From contig NZ_JACPOF010000030.1 in NCBI RefSeq assembly GCF_016185115.1, positions 62,001 through 126,000 of the forward strand: a DNA stretch of 64,000 nt. The letters run 5' to 3'. Position numbers and translations under genes: made by a program. Below are positions 7,084 to 16,389 of this stretch, in pieces. Source of the stretch: Polaromonas sp. GTDB lineage: Bacteria > Pseudomonadota > Gammaproteobacteria > Burkholderiales > Burkholderiaceae_C. Position 1 is the stretch's first letter. Every line of letters begins with the position of its first letter. The notes under the pieces were generated by a model, which was given only the letters and a program-made list of their open reading frames with translations, did no database searches and was not told the DNA's origin.

Positions 7084-9030
7084 TTAACGGGTGACTGTTT
7101 CAGGTGCGGCCTGTGCATCTGCCGCTGCGCTCACCGGTTTGGCGACACGAATCTCGGTCTTGAAGCGGTCCTTCAGGCTGTTGTAGTAAGCCAGGCTTTC
7201 AGCTGCAGTCCACCACTGGGCGTACTGGTCCTGCTCCTGCTTGGCGCTGGGGCCCAGCGCCGGGTCGCGTGGCAATACCTTCAGCAGCTTCACAACTGCA
7301 TAACCCTGCGCACCGAGGTCAACGCCGGTGAATACGGGCAAGGTCGATGCATCAGTCTTCAATGCTGTTTCGACAATCTTTGCGGGCAGCTTCTGCAACT
7401 GATCGCGTGACACGACCATGGCGGGCAGCAGCGTTGCGGTGTCAGGCGCGGCTTTCCATGCGGCCAGTTTGGCTGCGCCGTCCTTGCGGGCTTCTTCAGC
7501 GCCGCGCGAGGCAACCAGGCGCTGGCGAACATCGTCTTTCACCTCTGCCAGAGGTTTGGTGCGCGCCGGCGTGTACTGTACGATGCGGCCGGAGATCAGC
7601 AGGTTGGAGGCCGCTTCAACAGCTTCGGTGTTGCGCTTTTTCTCGATCGCATCGGGCGAGAAAATCGCATTGAGGAACTTGGCATTTGCAAGGGGGCCGC
7701 TGGCGCCGGGCTGTGGTTGGCGCGTAATGTTTGCTGCGGTCTTCACTTCAAGCTTGAGGCGGTCGGCAACAGGCTTGAGGCTGTCCGCCTGCTCGTAGAC
7801 ACCGTTGGTGAAGGCTTCGGCACTCTCGGAAAACTTCTTCTGCGCCTGCTGCTTCTTCACATCTGATTCAATCTCGGCCTTCATTTCTTCGAAGGTGCGC
7901 TGCTTGGGCGCCTTGATGTCTGTGAGCTTGATGATGTGATAGCCAAAATCAGATTCGACCACGTCGCTGATGTCGCCCTTTTTCATTGCAAATGCTGCAT
8001 CCGAAAAAGGCTTGACCATGGCATCACGCGCAAAGAAATCGAGGTCGCCGCCATTGGGGGCTGAGCCAGGGTCCTGCGAATTTTTACGCGCAACATCGGC
8101 AAACGAGTCAGGCGCTTTTTTGACCTGGGCCAGCAACTCTGCAGCTTTGGCCTTGGCCTTCTGGCGATCAGCATCAGGTGCGCTTTTGGCTGCAGCGATG
8201 AGGATGTGGCTGGCGCGCCGCTCTTCGATGCCGCTCAGGCGGGCGGCGTTCTGGTCGTAGTAGGCCTTGAGGTCTGCGTCAGCAACCGTGATGCCCTTCT
8301 TGAGCGTGTCGACATCAAGAATCACATATTCAATATTCGCCTGCTCGGGAGCCTGAAAGAGTTTTTCGTTGGCCTTGTAGAACTGCTCAAGTTCTGCATC
8401 GGTCGGGTTGATTTTTGCCGCGTAGTCGGCGGCAGGGAAACTCGCCAGCTGGATCTCACGCTTTTCAAAATAGGCATTGAGCGCGGCATCTGCGGCAAGC
8501 TTTGGCGCGAAACCGCTGCCAGCCACGCCCATCAGCACCTGGCGGCTGGACAGGTCGGCGCGCACGTTGGCTTCAAACATTTCGGGGCTCAGGCCCTGGG
8601 CGCCCAGCATGGTGCGGTAGCGGTCCATGTCGAGCTTGCCATCGGGCAGGCGCAGCGATGCGATGTCCGGGTTCTCCTGCAGGTCACGCGCAAGACGCTG
8701 GTCGCTGGTGACCAGTTTTGATTTGGCGGCAGCAGCGGTCAGCACACGGTCGCGCACCAGGCGCTCCAGCGTCGCGTACTTTGCTTCGGGTGAATCAAGC
8801 AGCTTGGGGTCCAGCGACGGCATGGATGCCCGCAGCCTTTCGACTTCACGTTGATGCGCCCTGTCCCAATCGGTCTGCGTGATGTCCTGGCCATCTACCC
8901 TGGCGACCACGGCCGCCTTGTCCTTCGACTGGTTGTAGCCGTCCAGGCCAAACAATATGAAAGAAGGAACGATCAGCAAAAACAGCAAGCCCATCGTGAC
9001 CTTGGTGTGCTTGCGAATGAAATCAAACAT
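7084..9030 (-). CDS. ppiD: Periplasmic folding chaperone / peptidyl-prolyl isomerase PpiD
   Basis: 648 residues starting MFDFIRKHTKVTMG. One N-terminal membrane segment (LLFLLIVPSFILFGLDGY) anchors it with a large periplasmic part. This holds a SurA-N-like region (VARVDGQDITQTDWDRAHQR), a parvulin domain (RRASHILIAA ... NGGDLDFFARDAMVKPFSDA ... FGYHIIKLTDI) and a C-terminal helical region. The order and length match PpiD, which assists outer-membrane protein folding near the Sec translocon. The start is the ATG with AGGAA eight bases upstream; an in-frame ATG eight codons earlier lacks this site. It lies between tRNA-His and tRNA-Val, with HU upstream, as in many betaproteobacteria. Confidence 0.93.
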   Translation of the reverse strand: MFDFIRKHTKVTMGLLFLLIVPSFILFGLDGYNQSKDKAAVVARVDGQDITQTDWDRAHQREVERLRASMPSLDPKLLDSPEAKYATLERLVRDRVLTAAAAKSKLVTSDQRLARDLQENPDIASLRLPDGKLDMDRYRTMLGAQGLSPEMFEANVRADLSSRQVLMGVAGSGFAPKLAADAALNAYFEKREIQLASFPAADYAAKINPTDAELEQFYKANEKLFQAPEQANIEYVILDVDTLKKGITVADADLKAYYDQNAARLSGIEERRASHILIAAAKSAPDADRQKAKAKAAELLAQVKKAPDSFADVARKNSQDPGSAPNGGDLDFFARDAMVKPFSDAAFAMKKGDISDVVESDFGYHIIKLTDIKAPKQRTFEEMKAEIESDVKKQQAQKKFSESAEAFTNGVYEQADSLKPVADRLKLEVKTAANITRQPQPGASGPLANAKFLNAIFSPDAIEKKRNTEAVEAASNLLISGRIVQYTPARTKPLAEVKDDVRQRLVASRGAEEARKDGAAKLAAWKAAPDTATLLPAMVVSRDQLQKLPAKIVETALKTDASTLPVFTGVDLGAQGYAVVKLLKVLPRDPALGPSAKQEQDQYAQWWTAAESLAYYNSLKDRFKTEIRVAKPVSAAADAQAAPETVTR

Positions 9031-9090
9031 CTCGAAATTCCTGTAGACGGCCATCGCGGCCAGAGAGCCCCATGAATGTGGAGCCCTAAT

Positions 9091-9119
9091 AAAAAAGGCG
9101 AACCATTTGTTCGCCTTTT
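9091..9119 (-). terminator. Intrinsic terminator after tRNA-Val
   Basis: An 11-bp stem (AAAAGGCGAAC with GTTCGCCTTTT, 5-base loop) followed on the minus strand by TTTTTTATTA. It is about 20 bp beyond the CCA end of tRNA-Val and upstream of ppiD, so it separates the tRNA transcript from ppiD. Confidence 0.8.
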
Positions 9120-9136
9120 CACATTATCGCAGTCTG

Positions 9137-9212
9137 TGGTGGGTGCTGACGGGCTCGAACCGCCGACCTACGCCGTGTAAGGGCGCTGCTCTACCAACTG
9201 AGCTAAGCACCC
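9137..9212 (-). tRNA. tRNA-Val (TAC)
   Basis: Cloverleaf on the minus strand: acceptor GGGTGCT/AGCACCC, D-arm TAGCTCAGTTGGTAGAGC, anticodon stem-loop CGCCCTTACACGGCG (anticodon TAC) and T-arm CGGCGGTTCGAGCCCG. CCA is encoded in the genome. It sits 22 bp downstream of the HU gene and probably shares its transcript. Confidence 0.95.
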
Positions 9213-9234
9213 CACAAACTATTAACCATGTCTG

Positions 9235-9507
9235 TCAGTTCAAAGCATCTTTCAGCGCCTTGCCCGGACGGAACTTGGGAACCTTGGCTGCCTTGATTTT
9301 AATCGCATCGCCGGTACGCGGGTTACGGCCGGTACGCGCAGCACGTTTACCCACGGCAAAAGTGCCAAAACCCACGAGGGACACGGAGCCGCCCTTCTTC
9401 AGTGTGGTCTTGACGGCGCCAATGGTGGCTTCGAGCGCGCGGGTGGCCGCGGCTTTGGAGATGTCTGCGTTTTTGGCGATGTGCTCGATCAGTTCAGTCT
9501 TGTTCAC
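9235..9507 (-). CDS. hupB: DNA-binding protein HU
   Basis: 90 residues, the exact HU size. N-terminal [20 protein letters not shown] dimerisation helices are followed by the signature [19 protein letters not shown] and the DNA-binding arm with RNPRTGD. HU is a nucleoid-associated protein that bends DNA without sequence specificity. IHF alpha/beta have different arm sequences, so HU is preferred. The 253-bp gap upstream should hold its promoter; nothing else was seen in it. Confidence 0.95.
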   Translation of the reverse strand: MNKTELIEHIAKNADISKAAATRALEATIGAVKTTLKKGGSVSLVGFGTFAVGKRAARTGRNPRTGDAIKIKAAKVPKFRPGKALKDALN

Positions 9508-9760
9508 AAAGGGCCCCTCGTTAGTGAAAAGTTAATTCGGTTGTCTCTAAAAAGTATCTCCCGGGACATCATGAACAGACGTCAGCGGGAGGCGGCATAT
9601 GCAGGTCAACTGCTGCATGCCATTAGAGCGACGGGCTTCCCGTGTGTCAATACAGCAGCAGATTTTTACAACGTGCGGAGGCGGATTCTAGTCCCTTTTT
9701 TCACGCTTTATAAATCTGATTATGTGCACACATTGTAATTTTTTGCCTTGACAAATCGCC

Positions 9761-10855
9761 TCACACCAAAGCGGCTGCGATGGCTTTTCCGACATCGCTT
9801 GTGGATGCCGTACCACCCAGATCAGGCGTACGCGGCGCACCACTCTGGGGTGCAAGCACCTTCTCGATGGCAGCCAGCACGGCATCGTGGGCATCCTTGT
9901 GGCCGAGGAACTCAAGCATCATCGCGCCACACCAGATCTGGCCTATGGGGTTGGCAATCTGTTTGCCTGCGATGTCGGGCGCAGAGCCGTGCACGGGCTC
10001 AAAGAGTGAAGGGAACTTGCGCTCCGGATTGAGGTTGGCGCTGGGCGCAATGCCAATGGTGCCGGTGCACGCCGGCCCGAGATCACTGAGGATGTCACCA
10101 AAGAGATTGCTCGCAACCACCACATCAAAGAAATCAGGTCGCTGCACAAAATGCGCCGTGAGAATATCGATATGAAATTTGTCCAGGTTGATGCCTGGAT
10201 AGTTCTTTGCCATCTCGACCACACGCTCGTCCCAATAGGGCATGGATATCGAAATGCCATTGGACTTGGTAGCGCTTGTGAGGTGTTTTTTGGGTCGTGA
10301 CTGCGCGAGCTCGAAGGCAAACTTCAGTACCCGATCAACGCCAATTCTTGTAAACACGGATTCCTGCAAAACGAATTCCCTGTCAGTGCCGGGGAAAGCC
10401 TTGCCGCCAATGCTGGAGTATTCGCCCTCGGTGTTTTCACGCACGATATAAAAATCGATCTCGCCAGGCGCGCGTGCGCTGCCGTCCTTGCGCACAACGG
10501 GTGCAATGATGCCGGGCATCAGGCGTGCAGGGCGCAGGTTGATGTACTGGTCGAACTCGCGGCGAAACAGAAGCAATGAACCCCAAAGCGAAACATGGTC
10601 GGCGATCTTGTCAGGCCAGCCCACTGCGCCGAAATAAATCGCATCGTGCCCGCCGATCTGGTCTTTCCAGTTGTCGGGAAGCATCTTCCCGTGCTTTTCA
10701 AAATGGTCCCAGCTCGAAAAATCGAAATGGTCAAACTGCAGGTCGATGCCGAACTTGCGGGCAGCGGCATCCATCACGCGTATGCCTTCGGGCATGACCT
10801 CCTTTCCTATGCCATCCCCTGCAATAACTGCGATCCGTTTTTTTCCGCTGGCCAT
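9761..10855 (-). CDS. Tartrate / D-malate dehydrogenase-like decarboxylating dehydrogenase
   Basis: 364 residues of the isocitrate/isopropylmalate dehydrogenase fold. VIAGDGIGKEVMPEGIRV opens the NAD domain, FGAVGWPDKIADHVSLWGSL is characteristic of tartrate dehydrogenases, FYIVRENTEGEYS carries catalytic residues and SNLFGDILSDLGP the metal-binding aspartates. Such enzymes oxidise tartrate, D-malate or related beta-hydroxyacids with NAD+ and metal; leuB is a less likely alternative because of the GWPDKIADH block. The start follows AAGGAAG at ideal spacing; an ATG five codons earlier overlaps the upstream stop (ATGA). It is co-transcribed with the dehalogenase-like hydrolase, and the LysR gene is divergent. 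Confidence 0.85.
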   Translation of the reverse strand: MASGKKRIAVIAGDGIGKEVMPEGIRVMDAAARKFGIDLQFDHFDFSSWDHFEKHGKMLPDNWKDQIGGHDAIYFGAVGWPDKIADHVSLWGSLLLFRREFDQYINLRPARLMPGIIAPVVRKDGSARAPGEIDFYIVRENTEGEYSSIGGKAFPGTDREFVLQESVFTRIGVDRVLKFAFELAQSRPKKHLTSATKSNGISISMPYWDERVVEMAKNYPGINLDKFHIDILTAHFVQRPDFFDVVVASNLFGDILSDLGPACTGTIGIAPSANLNPERKFPSLFEPVHGSAPDIAGKQIANPIGQIWCGAMMLEFLGHKDAHDAVLAAIEKVLAPQSGAPRTPDLGGTASTSDVGKAIAAALV

Positions 10856-10866
10856 GATGTCTTCCT

Positions 10867-11748
10867 TCATTCAGTTTTAAAAAAATCAAAAATATTCTTG
10901 AGCAGAAGCTCTGGTGCTTCTTCAGCGATGTAATGCCCGCAAGGCAGGCTTTGTCCCGTGACCGTTGCGGCCCGCTCACACCACATCGCCAATACGTCAA
11001 AACATTTGCCTACCGCGCCATGCTCGCCCCAGAGGACATGCAAGGGTTGCAACAATTTATTGCCGGCGGCGATATCTTCCCGGTCATGCACAAGGTCAAT
11101 CGAGGCCGAAGCCCGGTAGTCTTCACAGATGGCATGTGCGGTGCCCGCAATGGCGGCGCAACGTTCATATTCAGCGAGGGCCCGGGGTTCGAACGCGGCC
11201 ATGCCGGCGTGGCGTTTACCCATGACACCGTGCAGGTAACGCACCGGGTCTGACTCAATCAGTGCCTCGGGCAGTGGTGGCGGCTGGATCAGGAAGAACC
11301 AGTGCCAATAAGCCGTGGCAAATGCCTCGCTGGTGCCCTCATACATCGCCAGCGTGGGGGCGATGTCCAGCAGCATCAGGCGCTCGACAGCCCCCGCGTG
11401 GTCCGCTGCCAGCCGATGCGCCACGCGCGCGCCGCGATCATGCGCCAGCACCTTGAAGCGTTCAAACCCATGGTGCGCCATGACGGCCAGCGCATCCAGT
11501 GCCATTTCGCGCTTTGAATAAACCACATGCCCGGCATCACCAGCAGCCCTGACCGAGTCGCCATAACCGCGCAGATCCATCAGCACAACAGTGAAGCGCC
11601 TAGCCAATTCAGGTGCGACGCGATGCCACATGGCATGGGTTTGCGGGTGGCCGTGCAGCAGCAGAAGCGGCGGGCCCTCGCCACCACGCAATGAATGTAT
11701 CTGGCCTGCAGGCCCTGCTACCGGGACAGAAACAAAACCCTCAAACAT
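10867..11748 (-). CDS. Alpha/beta hydrolase, fluoroacetate/haloacetate dehalogenase type
   Basis: 293 residues counted from MFEGFVSVPV. The nucleophile elbow reads AHDRGARVAHR with Asp104 in place of Ser, followed by Arg105 and Arg108. Asp128, the pair His149-Trp150 (AYWHWFF), Tyr211 and His272 (CGHY) complete the set known from fluoroacetate dehalogenases (Asp104, Arg105, Arg108, Asp128, His149, Trp150, Tyr212, His271 in the Burkholderia FA1 enzyme). The oxyanion motif HGHPQTHAMW is present. These enzymes hydrolyse haloacetates to glycolate. The start is the ATG with AGGTGG upstream. The stop overlaps an upstream ATG of the dehydrogenase gene. An epoxide hydrolase-like role is the main alternative. 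Confidence 0.8.
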   Translation of the reverse strand: MFEGFVSVPVAGPAGQIHSLRGGEGPPLLLLHGHPQTHAMWHRVAPELARRFTVVLMDLRGYGDSVRAAGDAGHVVYSKREMALDALAVMAHHGFERFKVLAHDRGARVAHRLAADHAGAVERLMLLDIAPTLAMYEGTSEAFATAYWHWFFLIQPPPLPEALIESDPVRYLHGVMGKRHAGMAAFEPRALAEYERCAAIAGTAHAICEDYRASASIDLVHDREDIAAGNKLLQPLHVLWGEHGAVGKCFDVLAMWCERAATVTGQSLPCGHYIAEEAPELLLKNIFDFFKTE

Positions 11749-11874
11749 GGGCCGGCCACCTGGCATATGAGTGGGTTTCTGCGAGCTTTTGTCTGGACAT
11801 GGCTACATCATGCCGGTCTTGCCCAGCCGATTCAATCAATAATCAGAGCATTGATTATTTCTTTTTAAGAAATT

Positions 11875-12825
11875 ATGGACAGAAGTGACCTTGAGCTGGT
11901 TCTCGCCATTCGTGACCACGGAAGCCTGACCGCTGCCGCATTAAGTCTTGATATCGCCGCACCTGCGGTGACCAAACGTCTTGCAGCGCTGGAGGCCAGC
12001 CTGGGCCAGCGGCTGTTCCAGCGGACTACGCGGCGCGTGAGCCCCACAGCAGAAGGCGAAACCCTGTGCGAGCGCGCACGGGTATTGCTGCAGGGCTTCA
12101 CGGCACTGGAGGACGAGCTTCAGGAGAGAAAGGCACAGCCCACCGGTCTCATACGACTGGCCGCAACATTTGGCTTCGGCCGCCTTTGGCTTGGCCCTGC
12201 ACTGGCCGAATTCCAGCAGCGTTACCCGCGTATCGAAATACAGCTGCAGCTGACAGAACAGCTGCCAGACCTGGCCCGCGAAGGATTCGACGGTGCCATC
12301 TGGCTGTGGTCAGTCAACAGCAGGCAGGCAGCCGAATGGGTGTCGCGCCGTCTGGCACGCAACCAGCGCGTGCTGGTGGCCTCCCCCGCTTACATAAGGG
12401 GCCATGGCATGCCAGCCACTCTGGAAGACCTGCAGAACCACGTGTGCCTCATCGCCCGTGAAAACGGAAATGAGGCAGCGCAGCGTTTTGATGTCTGGCA
12501 ACTTCACAGGGAGCGCACCAAGACACCGGTACGCATACGCGTGAATGGCCCTCTTTCAAGCAACTCGGGCGAGCTGGTGCGGGACTGGTGCCTGCAGGGG
12601 CACGGGGTCATGCTGCGCAGCCTCTGGGATGTGACGCCGCAGCTGGCATCTGGCGAACTTGTCAGGGTGCTGCCGGCCTGGTCCATGCCGGATGCCGATA
12701 TTCACTGGCTGGCGCCCTACCGCAACGACTCACCAAAACGCATAAGGCTGCTGATCGACTTTTTGCTTGCCCAGTTTGCGGCAGAGCCATGGAAGCTTAA
12801 AAACCGGGCCAGGCAAGGCCCTTGA
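11875..12825 (+). CDS. LysR-family transcriptional regulator
   Basis: 316 residues. The N-terminal winged helix (LELVLAIRDHGSLTAAALSL ... VTKRLAALEASLGQRLFQR) is typical of LysR, followed by the two-lobed effector domain (IRLAATFGFGRLWLGPALAE). It is divergent from the hydrolase/dehydrogenase pair across 126 bp, the classic arrangement for a LysR regulator controlling the neighbouring operon and itself. The effector is unknown. It ends 11 bp before the convergent EamA-type gene. Confidence 0.9.
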   Translation: MDRSDLELVLAIRDHGSLTAAALSLDIAAPAVTKRLAALEASLGQRLFQRTTRRVSPTAEGETLCERARVLLQGFTALEDELQERKAQPTGLIRLAATFGFGRLWLGPALAEFQQRYPRIEIQLQLTEQLPDLAREGFDGAIWLWSVNSRQAAEWVSRRLARNQRVLVASPAYIRGHGMPATLEDLQNHVCLIARENGNEAAQRFDVWQLHRERTKTPVRIRVNGPLSSNSGELVRDWCLQGHGVMLRSLWDVTPQLASGELVRVLPAWSMPDADIHWLAPYRNDSPKRIRLLIDFLLAQFAAEPWKLKNRARQGP

Positions 12826-12836
12826 GCGAGAAAGGT

Positions 12837-13766
12837 TCAGGCGGGTGTATCGGCCTGCTTCGGCCTCGCAGCCCTCACCACCAGGCTCACGCCAATCGCA
12901 GTCATGACGGTGCCGATGATGGTGGCTGTAGTGATCAGCTCGTCAAAAAGCAGCCAGGCCATCAGCGCGGTGGTGGGCGGCACCAGATACAACAGGCTGG
13001 TCACGGCGGTTGCTGCGCCGCGCTGTATCAGCAGATAGAGCAGAGAACTACCGCCTAGCGTGAGTGCCAGTACCGACCAGGCCATCGCGCCAATGAAGTG
13101 CGGGTTCCAGTTGATCGCCTCCGCCTCCAGAAAGCTAAAAGGCAGCGTGACCACCAAGGCAGCCGCCAGTTGTATAACGTTGGCCGTGCGCACGTCGGTG
13201 GGCTGAACAAAACGTTTCTGATAGAGCGTGCCCGCAGTGATGCTGAAAAGCGCGACAACCGTGGCAGCCAGCGTCAGCGCCGTGACTTCGTGGCCGGTGC
13301 CGAATTTGCGCGACACCACCAGCAGCAGACCACCCAGCCCGAGAGCAAGGCCCATCCACTGGCGCAGGGTCACTTTCTGCTCACCCTGCGCATCATCACC
13401 CCATGCAATCCAGGACACCCACAGCGCTGTCAGCACGGGCTGCAAGCCCACGATCAGGGCAGCGAGCCCTGAGCCCATGCCGCCCTTGACCGCTATCCAC
13501 ACACCGCCAAGGTAACCGGCATGCATGAACACCCCGGTGATGCCCAGATGCAGCCACTGCTGGCGACTGGCGGGCCAGACCGCACGTGCCAGAAAAATCC
13601 AGACCAGGAAGCAGGCAATGGACAGCGCGTAGCGGATTGAAAGAAAAGTCAGTGGCGGCGCATAGGGCAGGCCGTACTTGGCAACAATGAAACCGGTGCT
13701 CCAGATCAGGACGAACACCGCAGGCATGGCCCGTATGAGGGCGCTGTCGGAAGGCTTGGAACTCAC
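12837..13766 (-). CDS. EamA/DMT-superfamily transporter
   Basis: About 309 residues with ten hydrophobic segments in two EamA repeats (first from FVLIWSTGFIVAKYGLPYAP, second from ALFSITAGTLYQKRF). The end is a short basic tail. DMT exporters move small metabolites such as amino acids; the substrate cannot be inferred. A GTG start 13 codons before MPAVFVLIWS is preferred because relatives usually carry a short leader before PAVFVLIWST; the internal ATG at 13727 is the alternative. It follows pgsA by 29 bp and may be the last gene of a uvrC-pgsA transcript. Confidence 0.82.
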   Translation of the reverse strand: MSSKPSDSALIRAMPAVFVLIWSTGFIVAKYGLPYAPPLTFLSIRYALSIACFLVWIFLARAVWPASRQQWLHLGITGVFMHAGYLGGVWIAVKGGMGSGLAALIVGLQPVLTALWVSWIAWGDDAQGEQKVTLRQWMGLALGLGGLLLVVSRKFGTGHEVTALTLAATVVALFSITAGTLYQKRFVQPTDVRTANVIQLAAALVVTLPFSFLEAEAINWNPHFIGAMAWSVLALTLGGSSLLYLLIQRGAATAVTSLLYLVPPTTALMAWLLFDELITTATIIGTVMTAIGVSLVVRAARPKQADTPA

Positions 13767-13795
13767 AAAAAAGGCTTTATCGGAACGCAGGTGGC

Positions 13796-14380
13796 TTATT
13801 TGGCCCGGGCGCGGATTTCCGGGATCGCCTTTTGCAGGTAATAAATCATGGACCAGACCGTCAGGATGGCGGAGATCCAGATCAGCCAGGTGCCCCAGAT
13901 GTGCGTGTTGATCACGCCAAAGAGCGTGCCATCGAAGAGCAGAAAGGGAATGGCGATCATCTGCACGGTCGTCTTGACCTTGCCCAGCATGTGCACAGCC
14001 ACACTTTTGGTTGCACCTATCAGGGCCATCCACTCGCGCAGGGCCGAAATGGCGATCTCGCGGCCGATGATGATGAGTGCAACAAACACGTCTGCACGCT
14101 GCAGGTGAACCAGCACCAGCAGCGCGGCGCATACCAGAAACTTGTCTGCGACGGGATCGAGAAAGGCGCCAAACGAGGAAGTCTGGTTGAGCTTGCGGGC
14201 GAGATAGCCATCAAGCCAGTCGGTGGCGGCGAACACCACAAACATGGCCGTGGCGATCAGGTTCTGTTCGGCCGGAGATATCTTCAGGTAAAAAACACCC
14301 ACGATCAGGGGGATCGCGATGATACGCGTCCAGGTCATCAGGGTGGGGATAGTCCAGAACATCTTCATGCATTTTGGCAT
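13796..14380 (-). CDS. pgsA: CDP-diacylglycerol-glycerol-3-phosphate 3-phosphatidyltransferase
   Basis: 194 residues. The CDP-alcohol phosphatidyltransferase motif is complete: DWLDGYLARKLNQTSSFG then AFLDPVADK, whose aspartates bind the metal and CDP-DAG. Several membrane helices surround it. PgsA makes phosphatidylglycerophosphate, the committed step to phosphatidylglycerol. The start follows GGAG at 8 bases; an upstream frame start and an internal ATG (MKMFWTIP) are possible. It lies 33 bp after uvrC, the common uvrC-pgsA pairing. Confidence 0.92.
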   Translation of the reverse strand: MPKCMKMFWTIPTLMTWTRIIAIPLIVGVFYLKISPAEQNLIATAMFVVFAATDWLDGYLARKLNQTSSFGAFLDPVADKFLVCAALLVLVHLQRADVFVALIIIGREIAISALREWMALIGATKSVAVHMLGKVKTTVQMIAIPFLLFDGTLFGVINTHIWGTWLIWISAILTVWSMIYYLQKAIPEIRARAK

Positions 14381-14413
14381 GAGCCGGGCTCCGCCGGGTC
14401 TGGCCACTCAAAG

Positions 14414-16336
14414 TCAGTGCAGCGCGCGATAGATTTCTTCGGCCAGCTCGCGTGATATTCCATCAACGGTAGCGATGTCTTCAGCACTCGCAGATGCAAT
14501 GGCCCGTATGCCGCCAAAGCGCTGCAACAGGCTGGCCCGGCGCTTGGGGCCTATGCCTTCAATGTCTTCGAGCTTGCTGGCTCCCACCCTGACCTTGGCG
14601 CGTTTGGCACGCATGCCGGTAATTGCAAAACGGTGCGCCTCGTCGCGTATCTGGGCTATCAGCATCAACGCAGCAGAATCGCGGCCCAGGTAGATCTTCT
14701 CGCGCCCGTCGGCAAATACCAGTTCCTCAAGGCCGACCTTGCGGCCCTCGCCTTTTTCAACGCCGGCAATGAGGCCGAGGTCAAGGCCCAGCTCTTCAAA
14801 CACCTCGCGCGCCATGGATACCTGGCCCTTGCCGCCATCGACCAGCACCAGGTCGGGCAGCTTTGCCTCGTTGTTGCGGGCCGCCTCTGCCAGCTTGCTG
14901 TAGCGGCGCGTCAACACCTGGCGCATGGCTGCATAGTCGTCGCCCGGTGTGATGCCCTCAATGTTGTAACGGCGGTATTCCGCACTTTGCATCTTGTGGT
15001 CGTGAAACACCACACATGATGCCTGTGTGGATTCACCAGCGGTATGCGAGATGTCAAAGCACTCGATCCGCAGAGCGGCCAGATCTTCCATCTTCAGGTC
15101 CAGCGCCTCGGCCAGCGCGCGTGTCCTGGCCTGCTGCGATCCTTGTTCAGAGAGCAGGCGCGCCAGTTGCAGGCTGGCGTTTTTCTCTGCCATCTCAAGC
15201 CAGATTCGCCGCTGCTCGCGCGGCTGGTGAATGGCTGCGATGCGGTTTCCCGTCTGCGCCATCAGCGCCGCTATCAACTCTTTATCCACCGGCTCACTGC
15301 ATACAAGCGTTGGCGGTACCGGCACATCGATGTAGTGCTGCGCAATAAAGGCTTCCAGCACCAGGGCTTCAAGCGTCTTGGTCTTGATGGCCCCTGCGCC
15401 TCCTGCAGCCCCGGCTGCGTCAACAGGCTCGGCATCCAGTTCGGCCACATCCACGGCATTCTCAATGTGTGTCGGGAAATAAGGCCTGTCACCCAGATGC
15501 CGCCCGCCTCGCACCATGGCCAGGTTGACGCAGGCCTTGCCGCCCTGCACTTTCACGGCCAGGATGTCCACATCCTTGTCGCCACCGATCTCCATGGACT
15601 GTTGGTGCAGCACTTTTGAAAGTGCGGACATCTGGTTGCGCAGCTCGGCCGCCTGCTCGAATTCCAGCCTGTCGGCATGCTGCAGCATCTGCTGCTCAAG
15701 CCCGTTCAATATCTCCTGGGTTTCACCCTGCAGGAATTTCTCGGCATTGGCAACGTCCTGTGCGTACTGCTCGGGCGTGATGTGGCCCACACAGGGCGCG
15801 GAGCAGCGCTTGATCTGGTACAGAAGGCAGGGCCGGGTGCGGTTGTTGAAGACCGTGTCCTCACAGGTGCGCAACCTGAACACCTTCTGCAGCAGCAGAA
15901 TGCTTTCCTTGACCGCCCATGCGCTCGGATAGGGGCCGAAGTAGCGGTGTTTCTTTTCGACTGCACCGCGGTAATACGCCACGCGGGCAAAGGTGTGTGA
16001 GGCCAGCTTGAGATAGGGGTAGCTCTTGTCATCGCGAAACAGGATGTTGAACCTGGGATTCAGCGTTTTGATCAGGTTGTTTTCAAGCAGCAGCGCCTCG
16101 GCTTCAGACCGCACGACTGTCGTTTCCATGCGCACAATTTTGGTGACCATGTGGCCGATGCGCGTGCCGCCATGATTCTTCTGGAAATAATTGGACACAC
16201 GCTTCTTCAGGTTGCGTGCCTTGCCCACATACAGCACACCGCCTTCCGCATCAAAGTAGCGGTAGACCCCCGGCATGGCCGGAAGCGCGGCAACCTCGCT
16301 GAGGAGTTGTGGGTCGAATTCGTGGATTTTGGTCAT
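14414..16336 (-). CDS. uvrC: Excinuclease ABC subunit C
   Basis: 640 residues. The GIY-YIG nuclease domain is at the N terminus ([20 protein letters not shown]), a UVR motif lies mid-protein ([13 protein letters not shown]), followed by the RNase H-like second nuclease region ([14 protein letters not shown] ... [11 protein letters not shown]) and C-terminal helix-hairpin-helix motifs ([20 protein letters not shown]). UvrC cuts on both sides of a lesion in nucleotide excision repair. Length and domains are complete. It is divergent from earP by 53 bp. Confidence 0.96.
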   Translation of the reverse strand: MTKIHEFDPQLLSEVAALPAMPGVYRYFDAEGGVLYVGKARNLKKRVSNYFQKNHGGTRIGHMVTKIVRMETTVVRSEAEALLLENNLIKTLNPRFNILFRDDKSYPYLKLASHTFARVAYYRGAVEKKHRYFGPYPSAWAVKESILLLQKVFRLRTCEDTVFNNRTRPCLLYQIKRCSAPCVGHITPEQYAQDVANAEKFLQGETQEILNGLEQQMLQHADRLEFEQAAELRNQMSALSKVLHQQSMEIGGDKDVDILAVKVQGGKACVNLAMVRGGRHLGDRPYFPTHIENAVDVAELDAEPVDAAGAAGGAGAIKTKTLEALVLEAFIAQHYIDVPVPPTLVCSEPVDKELIAALMAQTGNRIAAIHQPREQRRIWLEMAEKNASLQLARLLSEQGSQQARTRALAEALDLKMEDLAALRIECFDISHTAGESTQASCVVFHDHKMQSAEYRRYNIEGITPGDDYAAMRQVLTRRYSKLAEAARNNEAKLPDLVLVDGGKGQVSMAREVFEELGLDLGLIAGVEKGEGRKVGLEELVFADGREKIYLGRDSAALMLIAQIRDEAHRFAITGMRAKRAKVRVGASKLEDIEGIGPKRRASLLQRFGGIRAIASASAEDIATVDGISRELAEEIYRALH

Positions 16337-16389
16337 GCAGTCAGGGGAAGCGGGCGCATCTCGAAACCCGTATTGTGGACAATCCTGTC

